Assembly: GCA_019321725.1 (NCBI GenBank)
Contig: CM033108.1
Span: 14,340,060-14,404,059 of the forward strand
Length of the DNA stretch: 64,000 nucleotides
DNA from: Paulownia fortunei
Lineage: Eukaryota; Streptophyta; Magnoliopsida; Lamiales; Paulowniaceae
Direction of reading: 5' to 3'
This document shows, piece after piece, positions 34,491-46,000 of the stretch (position 1 is its first letter; each line of letters begins with the position of its first letter). Below the pieces are notes generated by a model that had not been told where the DNA came from, did no database searches, and saw only the letters and a list, made by a program, of their open reading frames with translations. The position numbers and the translations under genes are program-made.

Positions 34491-35489
34491 GTATTTGTGC
34501 AACTTCCCCTACATGATAACATTTCTTTCTCTTATATCGAGTCATTTGTCCTAGACAATATGCATCACAACTGTATTGAAATTGTCTTACATTCTTACAT
34601 CTGTACTGCTACTGTTTTTTGGAAACACTTGATGAAAGTTGAGTCAATTATTATGTTCTAATTTGAATCCATTTTCCATATCCTAGGTGGAGATAAAGCT
34701 TTAGAGAGCTTTTTAAATAAATGCTACTCCTTTGCTACACGTCTTGGTTACTAAATATCACCTCTGTACTAGTTTTACACATGCCCTTGTAATCTTGTTT
34801 TGCTTAGCTAACAACCTATGCTTAGCTAGCTAAAACATGCACTTTTTATGCCCTTAACCATGATCATCATAATAATACATTCTTTGTTACAAAGATAAAG
34901 AACTGTGATTAAATATACATGCCAATTTTAAAGAGTGACCGATATTTATTCTAGTAAACTCTTTAAGCTGAGTTGTGTAGTAAGTTAGGATGTTTTTTCT
35001 ATAAACTCTTTAAGCTTTTAAATTTCCTAGGTGCTGCAACCTATGGTTTTTCTTTTTTACGTATCTTATTCTTCCTACTTAAGTAACATAACAAGTCTAA
35101 ACTAAAACTACTTGGCTTTGGCTATTGTGGTGCACAGAATTTTGAAATTCATGGATTGGGCAAATATATAATGGTGGATTGACCTTGGATGAGGTAATAA
35201 TCCCAATTGGATTGAAGCATTGTCTTCATTCTATGTACATTTGTCCGTAAATTTAGTGATTCGTGTAGTGTTGTGTGTCTTGAACTTATTTGGCAACTTT
35301 ATGTGCTATTCTTAAGCTCTTGAAAAGTTGAGAGAGGTGTAGCATGATTTATTTTGCTCTTTATTTTGACATTGGGCTGATAAATGCTCAATAAATTGGT
35401 GAAGATGTTCCATTTGAGGTGAAGAATAAGGTTCAATTTCTATTTCTATTTTTATATTCATTCAGAATTGGCATCAGTCAACAAAATAA
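34491..35489. other. Non-coding region with a diverged duplicate
   Basis: Intron-like, no supported exon. 34795-35040 is the diverged copy of 31020-31330. Confidence 0.5.
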
Positions 35490-36354
35490 CATGCCAATTT
35501 AGCTTGTGTGTTTCCATAACATTTTACAATTTTTGCAGTTGGCAAGGGAGAATGTCATTTTAGGTGAAGGCTTTCTCAAAGGATACAGTAAAAAGACTTG
35601 AAGATTTTGATTAGAGCCCTTGAAAGTGATTAGAAATCAAAAATTGGCAAAGGTGGAGGGAACAAGTATATGCCATTCGAAAAAAAAGGAAAAAAGAAAA
35701 GAAAAAAGAAAAAAGAAAAAGAAAAAAAAAAAGCAAATAAAAGGCAATAAAAAAGGGCCAAAAAAGCAAAAAAATAGAAATGAAAAAATGAGATAAAAAA
35801 GGGGACGAAAGAAAATTTCAATGGTGATGTAAACTATGTTTGAGGCCAACTTTGTTCCGTAAAAGGTGGTTGTAAGCCTGTATATGTCATTAGAGACATT
35901 TTATCAATGGAGGTTGAGCGCTAAAACTGTGAACCTGGTGGGAATGGATAATGCCCTCTCTTACTGTTGAACAGGCTCAAAAGAAGTTTTGCAAGGTTTG
36001 TAAGACTGCTGATTATAGATTTTTTAAGAAGTTCTTTGCTTTTTGCTTATTTTTCTATTCTCAAGTTTTCATATATAATACTTTTTTTATTATGGGACTT
36101 GGTTCATGTTAGCTTCATTTAGTTGCTATTTTAATTATAGGACTCCTTTTCTAAAAATGGAAATCTTTGATTGTTTTTCACATCATCTGTGAGTCACACT
36201 CTAGTAAGATTGATTTGTAGTTATGTTTCCAAAACTATGTTGAAAGGATTATTTTGGCCTGCATAAACTTTTGTATTTGCATGTATTTTCATGGAGCAAA
36301 TGCATTAGTGTGGTGACAAATGATACCTCAGATCATAATTTAACATGAGCACAG

Positions 36355-36776
36355 GCTAGCAAAGATCACATGCTTCAGGTATGAAAGTTTCGATTCATGT
36401 ATTTGAATTCTGGCTTTTAAGTGCTGAAGTTCATTTGTCTTTCAGTACAAGAGCATAGCTCAAGTAAACTCGAAGAAGCACTCAAACAAATGGATTTGGT
36501 CCATTAGAATTTCAGAAATGAGGTATTATTGATGCATTTTAGCTTCCATTGATTCCACAGTTCAATAACCTCATTTGATGGTGCAATTTACTTCCTTTTC
36601 GCTTTGTAGGCCGATGAAGTTAAGAGTCATTCACTTAGAGAGCGTGTTAGTGAACTTGAAAGTGAATGTAAACTGAAGATTGAGGAAGTAATTTCTGCAA
36701 CTTCTGGAAAAGAAGAGGCTCTCTCTGGTGCTCAGTCTAAAATTACCAGTCTGAAGGATGATTATTCTGTTAAAAT
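36355..36776 (+). pseudogene. NUA: NUA (nuclear-pore anchor, TPR-like) exon fragment, copy 1
   Basis: NUA is a long coiled-coil protein of the nuclear-pore basket involved in mRNA export and SUMO homeostasis. Three exon pieces with splice sites: 36355-36378 (ASKDHMLQ), 36446-36522 (YKSIAQVN, then a two-base gain that shifts the frame before the expected EALKQM part) and 36610-36776 (ADEVKSHSLRERVSELESEC, then KEEALSGAQSKITSLKDDY). The heptad-like, Glu/Lys/Ser/Leu-rich content fits coiled coil, and the order matches one internal section of the protein as I remember it. The rest of this very long gene (over 2000 residues) is absent, so this is a fragment. Confidence 0.75.
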
Positions 36777-36840
36777 GTGAGATTTCTTGGTTAGTATAAT
36801 AATACTCCATTAATTTAGTAAACTTTCGCGACATAATTTC

Positions 36841-37082
36841 AGTATTGAATTTATGGAATAAGAAGGTCCATTGGTATAAAGTTCATGAGATTGAAAAAAG
36901 TGATACTACATGAGTTGAGATTTAGGCGAAGTCTAATAACTAATTAATAAATTGTAATTTCAGTATTGAATGAATGGTATAAGAAGGTTAATTGGTATAA
37001 AGTTATGAAGTTGAATAATGTGATTCTACATTGAGTTGAGATTTAGGCAAAGTCTAAGAACTAATTTGTAAATTGTTAAGTT
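36841..37082 (+). repeat. 121-bp tandem repeat, two diverged copies
   Basis: AGTATTGAAT at 36841 and at 36962 start copies sharing ATAAGAAGG, TTGGTATAAAGTT, GAGTTGAGATTTAGGC and AAGTCTAA words. Located in the intron-like part unique to copy 1. Confidence 0.85.
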
Positions 37083-37555
37083 AGAGAGTGACCCACACTT
37101 GGCTGAGTTTTAGAATAAAATTTTGAAAGAAATATTACTTACCTGTAAAGAAATAAATGAGAGTATGGAATAAACTTTCAAAGAAAATTTTGGAAGGTTT
37201 CAATGCAGTTGATTGCTATTTAGCTTCTTTCAAGAGATTGCTCCTAGCACTCACACTGCCTTCTTTCAAGAGAATGATCCGTTTACATTCTGTAGTTGAT
37301 AGTGAGTAAGATGATATACCTTGCCATCATCCTTAGCTGTTGGTAAAATGGTTTCCTCAATGAGTTTGGTAGGCTATTCACTAAAGCATAATACTGGATT
37401 GGTTGATCATTAATATTTTCAAGAGGCCTTGAATTTAGTCACTTCACAGGACGCTGTGGTTCTCTATTGACATACTTCTAAATATATGGTGGCCTTTAGG
37501 ATATTCCTTTTGTTCTCATACATGTCTTAATATTGTAATTTCTGATTTTCTGCAG

Positions 37556-37979
37556 GTGCATGTCTCTAGTTGTATACGTGATTTGACCGTAAAAATGAAG
37601 CTGAATTATTTGAAATTATGGATGAACTTCATTGTTCTCTACCTACACATTCTCAGTATTTAGCCTATTCATTTATCATGGATCATTAGTCACGTGACTC
37701 CCTGATCAGTTAGAAACTTAAGGAAGGACCTGTTGTAGTGACATGTGAAGAGGATGATATCTTCAAAGATGCCTTGCCTGTTTGCATGATTTTACATGCT
37801 CTACTGAAACTTGTATCGAGGAGACGGATCTGTCTAAGGGAAAAATTATTCCCAGTGATGTGTTTTTTTTTTAGGCAATGGGCAATGAGGCAATGGGGTC
37901 TGATGATTCTGATTTTGTGTCTGTCACATTCTTGATAAGGAACCCTGGTTCCCCCGAGTACGATGCCATACCTACACAG
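37556..37979 (+). pseudogene. VPS13-like exon, copy 1, frameshifted
   Basis: Plant VPS13-like proteins are very large lipid-transfer proteins at membrane contacts. After TTTCTGCAG the exon contains, in changing frames, EIMDELHCSLPTHSQYLAYS, CEEDDIFKDALP, SKGKIIPS-like residues and SDSDFVSVTFL-like residues followed by NPGSPEYDAIPTQ, ending at CTACACAG|GTAATC. This order matches one internal section of the plant protein. Frame changes, an in-frame stop near the DH-S position and a T9 run near 37863 break it. Confidence 0.72.
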
Positions 37980-38179
37980 GTAATCTTCTGAAGGAGAACT
38001 GTAAAAGAAAAAGAATTAGATATTTTGAAATTAAATCCTCCATATTATTGTTTCTGAATTATGTAGTTCACTTCTCATATGAGTTTTTGAATGCCAAAGT
38101 TGGAGTTCCATTGCAACTAACCACTCCTGTTGCTGTGATCAACTATTTTGCGCTTTCCCTTTCTGCCATTAAATTTTTA

Positions 38180-40230
38180 GGTTGTGTGTTTCCATATCAT
38201 TTTACAATTTTTGCAGTTTGCAAGGGAGAATGCCATTTTAGGTGAAAGCTTTCTCAGAAGATACAGGCAAAAGACTTGAAGATTTTGAATAGAGCCCTTG
38301 AAAGTATTACAAATCAAAAGTTGCAAAAGGTGGAGGGAATAAAGTATATGCCATTAGCAGAAAAAGCCAAAAAAATGAAAAAAAAAGAAATAAAAATTAA
38401 ATAAAAAAAAAGAAAAAAAAGGACAAAAGAAAAATTCATTGGTGATGTAAACTCTGTTCGGTGCCAGCTTTGTTCCGTAAAAGTTGCTGATTCCTTTTCG
38501 TTCCCTTTATTCCAGGGAAGCATATGGGTGAGTTTACCCACATATCATCTCCTAAATTATTACTATCTTAGCACTAGATCATGTTCTTCTTCTTTCCATC
38601 CTTCTCTTGATCAATCTTCTTCATCAGTGCATCCTTATCACATGTGTATTACTCTTGGATGTATCTTTAATGTAAGCCCGTACATGTCATTAGACACATT
38701 TCGTCAATGGAGGTTGAGCAATAAAACTGTAAACCTGATGGGAATGGATAATGCACATTCAACAGGCGTTTGTAAATGACTGCTGATTATAGATTTTTAT
38801 GAAGTTCTTTCGTTGCTTATTTTTCTCTTCTCAAGTTTTCATATATGGTACCTTTTTGTTAAGGCTCTTGGATCATGTTAGCTTCATTTAGTTGCTATTG
38901 AACTGTTGTCTTGTATAGGAACATAATATGTAATAATTAGTTCATATATGACTCCTTTTCTAAAAATGGAAATCTTTTGATTTTTTTCTTATCATGTGTG
39001 AGTCACACTCTATTATGATTGATTTGTAGTTACATTACCAAAAAAATGTTAAAAGGATTATTTTGGGCCTGCATAAACTTTTGTATTTGCATGTATTTTC
39101 GTGGAGCAGATGCATTAATGTGGTGATAATGATACCTCACATCATAATTTAACATGAGCACAGGCTAGCAAAGATCAAATGCTTCAGGTATGAAAGTTTC
39201 GATTCGTGTATTTGAATTTCTGCCTTTCAAGTGCTGAGTTCATTTGTCTTTCAGGATAAGGGCATAGCTCAAGTAAATGAAGAAGCTCTCAAACAAATGG
39301 AATTGGTCCATGAGAATATCATAAATGAGGTATTATTGATGCGTCTTTCTTTCAAGAGAATGATCCGTTTACATTCTGTAGTTGATAGTGAGTAAGATGA
39401 TATAACTTGCCATCATCCTTAGCTGTTGGTAAAATGGTTTCCTCAATGGGTTTGGTAGGCTATTCACTAAAGCATAAATACTGACTGGATTATCACTTGA
39501 TCATTGATATTTTTGAGAGGCCTCGAATTTAGTCACTTCACAGGACGTTGTTGTTCTCTATTGACATACTTCTAAATATATGGTAGCCTTCAATATTCCT
39601 TTTGTTCTCATACATGTCTTGATATTGTAATTTCTGATTTTCTGCAGGTGCATGTCTCGAGTTGTATACGTGATTTGATCGTAAAAATGAAGCTGAATTC
39701 TTTAAAATTATGGATGAACTTCATTGTTCTCTACCTACACATTCTCAGTATTTAGCCTATTCATTTATCATGGATCATCGGTCATGTGGCTCCCTAATCA
39801 GTTAGAACCTCAAGGAAGGACTTGTTTGTAGTGACATGTGAAGAGGTTGATATCTTCAAATATGCCTTTGCCTGATTTCATGATTTCGCATGACTCTGCT
39901 GAAACTTGTATCGAGGAGAAGGATGTGTCTAAGGGAAAAATTATAAAAATTATTCCCAGTGGTGTTTTTTATGAGGCAATGGGCTCTAATGATTCTGATT
40001 TTTTGTCTGTCACATTCTTGACAGAAGCCTGATTCCCCTGAGTACAATCCATACCTACAAAGGTAATCTTCTGAAGGAGAACCGTGAAATAAATTATTTT
40101 TGATATTTTGAAATGAATTCCTCTATATTTTTGTTTCTGAAAATTATGTGGTGAACTTTTCAGATGAGTTTTCGGATGTCAAAGTTGGAGTGCTATTGCA
40201 ACTGACCCACTCTTGTTGCTTTGATCAACT
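38180..40230 (+). repeat. Segmental duplication, copy 2
   Basis: Same order as copy 1, beginning about 30 bp after it ends. Differences: an extra block of about 190 bp at 38490-38680, loss of the third NUA exon and its flanks, and a shorter polypurine tract at 38355-38430. Identity by eye is high but clearly below that of a recent duplication. Confidence 0.9.
39164..39329 (+). pseudogene. NUA: NUA exon fragment, copy 2
   Basis: Two exon pieces: 39164-39187 (ASKDQMLQ) and 39255-39329, the latter open over all 25 codons (GIAQVNEEALKQMELVHENI). The third exon present in copy 1 is deleted here. The second exon is intact in this copy but frameshifted in copy 1, so the frame damage occurred after duplication or only in copy 1. 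Confidence 0.75.
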
Positions 40231-40440
40231 TTAGCTTTGATCTAAGCTTAGCAAATGTAGTGGGGTTAGTGGTACAAACATAGGAAATTCTGATGATGAA
40301 CTCTGGCAAACAAAGACAAGGGACAAGAACATGGACATGCATCATCCACTAAAGGGTCGGTTGTTTTTTATGTGAACGTGAATGTTGATAGGGTTACCAT
40401 GTTTCTCAATATGGACGATGGTGCTCAACTTGCTCTGTTT
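39648..40440 (+). pseudogene. VPS13-like exons, copy 2 plus one further exon
   Basis: 39648-40062 repeats the copy 1 exon. A 64-residue open part from 39838 contains the words AETCIEEKDVSKGKIIK and VFYEAMGSNDSDFLSVTFL before a frame change. 40235-40440 (acceptor ACTTTAG, donor CTGTTT|GTAAGT) is a further VPS13-like exon with FDLSLA, NSDDELWQTKTRDKNMD and VNVDRVTMFLNMDDGAQLAL. The exon expected between these two in the family is not visible, so there was a deletion in between. Confidence 0.72.
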
Positions 40441-41845
40441 GTAAGTTTTCTTTTTGGATATTAAGGTACTACTCTATTTCTGAATATATTAAAAGATTCT
40501 ATTGGTATATTGGTATATATAGATAAGAACATTTGGAAGCGCTGACTTAATATGACCGATAAAGTAACATTTGGGTTTCGACCTATAGGGTCATATACTA
40601 TTGCTACAACTGACTATACTTGAAATCTTACCACTATTAAGTCCAACAGACACCTTGATTTGATGTAGAGTCTCCTCCTCATGAATTTATTGCATTATCT
40701 TCCAGCAGCTGATCCTTGTTAGATGACAATGAAGATAATCCCAAACCAGTCGGTAATTGTAAACATTTTCCTTGTAAGACATGCTACCTACCTTGGTTAT
40801 CTAGTAAAATTTTAAAATCTAATACATTTTTTTATGACATAGCCAATATGCCTAATTGAAATCAAAAGCTAGTACATTTTTTGATTAGGTTGAAATGTTT
40901 TTTGAAATAAAAAGGAAAGAAAATTTAAGTATTTACAAAACTAATGAAATTCTGGATTTGATCTTGTGATCTATTTGGTGCAGCATCATTCCTATTTAAA
41001 AGAAATTTTAGGTGAACTTTTGCCATATCTTTAATATCTGTCAAGATAATTTGCGTTTTCACATGTCCAACACTGGCTTGAGCTTCAGTTATAGTAGTAA
41101 TCAAGCAAATTGTTTAGACTGTGCACTAGTGGATGGAACCAGCAGGTGTGGGGGAGGCGGTGCAGCACCCCCATTATTGAAATTTTTTCAGCCATTTGCT
41201 TTTCCCTGTGCAGAAATGGCCAGGTTAATTTTCAGCCTCTCTTTGTCCCTTTCTACCATTCTTATAGAGTTCCCATTCTCACATACTTGCTCGTGCTGCC
41301 GCATCATCCAGTCTCCCATTAGTGACCTCAAGCCTGACTACAACGTTTGGTCATCCCTTCTATTTCTGTGAAAAACTCCTGACGAAATGGATTATCTTTT
41401 CACTAATACACCCAAAACCAAACTTTTATGTTCTGTAGTGGTTGGGGTTCTAACTGCAACTCTAATGATTTTGCTTGCAAGTTTTAGCTAACCACACACC
41501 CCGAGTGCAAGATTGTCTCCTATAGTTGTTTCTAATAATGGGTAATTTATGTTTACTAGTCTTGCTTTCATGAATTCCATATTATTACTTAACACCACAT
41601 CTTTCCATGCAAAGTCCTTTAATTCGTCATCAGGATTGTTGCGGTGAAGGAAAATGAACAGTATGCTACAACGTTGTGTGGAAGAAGATTTCCTTTGAGT
41701 TTTCTCGAATAAATTCCTGTGCTTCCCATTCTCAATACATGCCATGTGAGTCAGGCTTTTTACCGATAGTGTGCAATGGTCTTTATCATTCTGATTTGTT
41801 TCTACCACATCATTTGTGATTTTTTATTTTTTTTTTTTTTTGGTC
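40441..41845. other. Mostly non-coding; one uncertain open stretch
   Basis: No recognised exon. A + strand open stretch at 41012-41371 and its overlapping frame at 41110-41322 are GC-richer than the surroundings (includes GTGGGGGAGGCGGTGCAGC at about 41148-41166) but match no family I know. The minus-strand frame at 41488-41808 also lacks recognisable content. Confidence 0.4.
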
Positions 41846-42436
41846 TTTGTAGTTGGTACAAGAGAAGAAGGGACGAGCTGTTGATGGCTTTCACCACATT
41901 CTGATTGGTGATGTTAGAAAACTCAACCCAGATCTAACCATTACCATATCTTCAAGAATACATGTCTAGAAAGAAGTGACCGATGTGTGAATCATTTTTT
42001 AGTGGGGAAATGTGGTCTGCCTTCTATTGCACTCTCAGCAGACCGGTAAGTCTCTTGAGATAAACATCTTAGATATTATGGAAGACAAGATTCTTGGATT
42101 TGACACTGATTTGCCTCTTGATGTAATTTCCACCTACATGATGGTTGCTAATTATTTCCGCTGCATGTGCTTTATATTGTATACCTCATTCTTACATGAA
42201 AATTTTATCACTTAGATTTTTAAAGTTAATTGTTAATTCCCAGATTTTCTTTTGCACTATTTTCTACAAATTTGTATACTAACACAATTTACAAGTTGTT
42301 GCATTTACAGATTCTACAAAGACAGATTTCCTCCTCGAGAGTACTTGTTGTTTGCCTCTCAAACTATTTGGCTTATGCCTTCTCACTGCAGCAGATTCTC
42401 TTTCCATCATTTTGTTGAACTTGTTATATCATGGTA
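41846..42436 (+). pseudogene. Unrecognised exon-like fragments
   Basis: After CTTTGTAG near 41850 one frame reads LVQEKKGRAVDGFHHILIGD, then RKLNPDLTITISSRIHV and a stop. From about 42003 another exon-like piece reads EINILDIMEDKILGFDTDLP. A third near 42313-42434 (FPPREYLLFASQTIWLMPSH, HHFVELVIS) partly duplicates 33900-34470. Same strand as the NUA and VPS13 pieces. Not identified; exons of the VPS13-like gene are one possibility. Confidence 0.35.
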
Positions 42437-43046
42437 AGAAAGTGAATTTGGTTATGGTTTTGTGTTGTATTTGGACAACCACTCATACGTGATAACATTT
42501 TCTCTCCAACTCCTTTTAAGGAGAATTTTATATTTATTTTTTTATTGAATCTAACACTAAACACTTAACCAAATGACAATAAATTGAAGATGAGAAAGCA
42601 AAGTAAGAATTTGTAGTTTTTTTTCAGTTGGACATTCTATTTTAGCTTGAAATCTTTAGATAATAAGTTTTAATAGCCGTATAATCAATTACCTAAGAAT
42701 TGTCAACTTGGAAAAGAGTCATAATCCACCAGGTTTTTGGTTTCATTCTCCTTCCTTTTCATCTACCTCTGTTTGTTTCTTCTTTTCTCCTTATCATTCC
42801 CCCTCTTTTACATTGTAAATTTAGTCTCCTAATTTTACTTTTTGTCATTTTTTTTTTATGTTCTCATCTCTCTTATTTTTTTCAGGATATCATTTACTAT
42901 CATTATACTTGGTATTGCTTGGGCCGTTTGGTCTTTTGTATCGTTTTGTAGCGTTAATTATGGGTAGCGAAGAGGAGTACATGATCCTACGAAGGTTTTG
43001 TTTCATTCCTTTCATATCTTGAAGCCTTTTAAGGGGAAAGTTCCAC
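42437..43046. other. Non-coding join between gene-fragment region and satellite array
   Basis: T/C-rich, intron-like sequence. The open frame at 42700-42951 is hydrophobic only because of T-richness. The array begins sharply at about 43047 after GGGGAAAGTTCCAC. Confidence 0.5.
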
Positions 43047-46000
43047 AGGCTCTAATAATCCAAGCCAATGGATAATTTATCTAGTTTTTTGAATAAAAAT
43101 TAAATTATTAATAATTATATCTAGTGAGTAATTTTATTTTAAAAATAGTATTTTAGAGAGTAATTTTATTTTAGAATTTAATCATTTTATATTTTGCTAT
43201 ATATATATATATATTGGATTAAATTATTGTATTAAGTAAATTATTTTAAATTTGAAAAGAAAGATTTATTTTATTTATATTTTATTTCAATAAACAATAC
43301 TACTTATATGTGTAATAAGAGAAATTTTATTATTATTATTTGAATGGTTTGAGAGCGATTAATTTTATTTCTTTTAATTTTAGTTAATAAGTTTATCATA
43401 TTTTAGGATTTGATTTGATGATTTTATTTATATTTTTTTGTTGAGTAATTTAATTTTTAAAAAATTATTATAGATAATTAATTTATCTTATTGTGGTTTT
43501 GATAATTAATAAAAGACTAAGAATCAAAAAATATAATTTTGATACTTTGTTAAAATAAGTAACATGTTGGACAATAAATTTATTTTAATGTACTTGTAGA
43601 TTTTAATTATTTTATTTGTAATTATATTTAATATGGATAATTTAGATATGTGAATGGTCTATGTAAATAAATATGAAATTATATTATTTTATCATATATA
43701 TTTTCTTTAGAAAATTTTAGTATTATATTTAGTATGAGTTATTTTATTTTAATAAATAGTATTGAAAATTTATTTATTTAAATTTTGTATGTGCTTAAAT
43801 AATAAATAATAGAAATGTAATTTTATTTGTAATTAATATGGAGTGCCAGTGCTTTTGTTTTTATGAATGATTTTTTAGAATAATAATATTTTTAGAATAA
43901 ATTTAGTTTAGTATACATTTGGAGTTTTGCGTGCGATATATTCAATGTGAGTAATTTATTAATTTTAATTTATAATTGTATTGTAAATTTAATTTGAAAA
44001 ATAAAATTTTAGGGAATTATTTTATCCTTGGTACATTTAGTTTAGATATTAGATATTTCTAATTAATTTTAATAAATTAGATTATAAATATAAATTAGTG
44101 ACCAAGAAAATTTTGATACTTTAAACTAAATAGTACTTTAAAACATAAATTTATTTTATTGATAGGTAATTGATTTAATTTTATAGGCAGGCTCTAATAA
44201 TCCAAGCCAATGGATAATTTATCTAGTTTTTTTGAATAACAATTAAATTATTAATAATTACATTTAGTGAGTAATTTTATTTCAAAAAATAATATTTTAG
44301 AGAGTAATTTTATTTTAGAATTTAATTATTTTATATTTTGTTATATATATAATTGGATTAAATTATTGTATTAAGTAAATTATTTTAAATTTGAAAAGAA
44401 AGATTTATTTTTTTATATATTTATTTCAATAAACAATACTACTTATATGTGTAATAAGAGAAATTTTATTATTATTATTTGAATGGTTTGAGAGCGATTA
44501 ATTTTATTTTTTTTAATTTTAGTTAATAAGTTTATCATATTTTAGGATGTGATTTGATGATTTTATTTATATTTTTTTTTGTTGAGTAATTTTATTTTTT
44601 AAAAAATTATTATAGATAATTAATTTATCTTATTGTGTGTTTTTGATAATTAATAAAAGACTAAGAATCAAAAAATATAATTTTGATACTTTGTTAAAAT
44701 AAGTAACATGTTGGACAATAAATTTATTTTAATGTATTTGTAGATTTTAATTATTTGATATAATTATATTTAATATGGTAATTTAGATATGTGAATGGTC
44801 TATGTAAATAAATATGAAATTATATTATTGTATCATATATATTTTCTTTAGAAAATTTTAGTATTATATTTAGTATGAGTTATTTTATTTTAATAAATAG
44901 TATTGAAAATTTATTTATTTAAATTTTGTATGTGTTTAAATAATAAATAATAGAAATGTAATTTTATTTGTAATTAATATGGAGTGCCAGTGCTTTTGTT
45001 TTTATGAATGATTTTTTTAGAATAATAATATTTTTAGAATAAATTTAGTTTAGTATACATTTGGAGTTTTGTGATTATATTGAGTAATTTATTAATTTTA
45101 ATTTTAATTTATTCATTATATTGTAAATTTAATTTGAAAAATAAAATTTTAGGAATTATTTTATCTTTGGTACATTTAGTTTAGATATTAGATATTTTTA
45201 ATTAATTTTAATAAATTAGATTATAAATATAAATTAGTGACCAAGGGGTAGTTTGAAAAATAAAATTTATTTTATAGGTAAGTAATTGATTTAATTTTCC
45301 AGGCAGGCTCTAATAATCCAAGCCAATGGATAATTTATCTAGTTTTTTTGAATAAAAATTAAATTATTAATAATTATATTTAGTGAGTAATTTTATTTCA
45401 AAAAATAATATTTTAGAGAGTAATTTTATTTTAGAATTTAATTATTTTATATTTTGTTATATATATATTGGATTAAATTATTGTATTAAGTAAATTATTT
45501 TAAATTTGAAAAGAAAGATTTATTTTATTTATATTTTATTTCAATAAACAATACTACTTATATGTGTAATAAGAGAAATTTTATTATTATTATTTGAATG
45601 GTTTGAGAGCGATTAATTTTATTTCTTTTAATTTTAGTTAAAAGTTTATCATATTTTAGGATGTGATTTGATGATTTTATTTATATTTTTTTTTGTTGAG
45701 TAATTTTATTTTTAAAAAATTATTATAGATAATTAATTTATCTTATTGTACATGTGGTTTTGATAATTAATGAAAGACTAAGAATCAAAAAATATAATTT
45801 TGATACTTTGTTAAAATAAGTAACATGTTGGAGAATAAATTTATTTTAATGTACTTGTAGATTTTAATTATTTTATTTATAATTATATTTAATATGGGTA
45901 ATTTAGATATGTGAATGGTCTATGTAAATAAATATGAAATTATATTATTGTATCATATATATTTTCTTTAGTAAATTTTAGTATTGTATTTAGTATGAGT

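Larger units (their letters stand above)
35490..38150 (+). repeat. Segmental duplication, copy 1
   Basis: Starts near GTGTGTTTCCATAACATTTT, passes a polypurine tract (35675-35815), NUA-like exons, a 121-bp tandem repeat and a VPS13-like exon, and ends near TGGAGTTCCATTGCAACTAA. The whole order recurs in copy 2 immediately downstream. Copy 1 contains about 720 bp (36540-37255) that copy 2 lacks. Confidence 0.9.

Noticed and set aside
35630..35849. Phe-rich minus-strand open frames
   Set aside because: They are the complement of the polypurine tract at 35675-35815, with no domain content.
41012..41371. GC-richer open stretch as a real exon
   Set aside because: Two overlapping frames are open, no family is recognised and no clear pair of splice sites bounds it, so it is only mentioned as uncertain.
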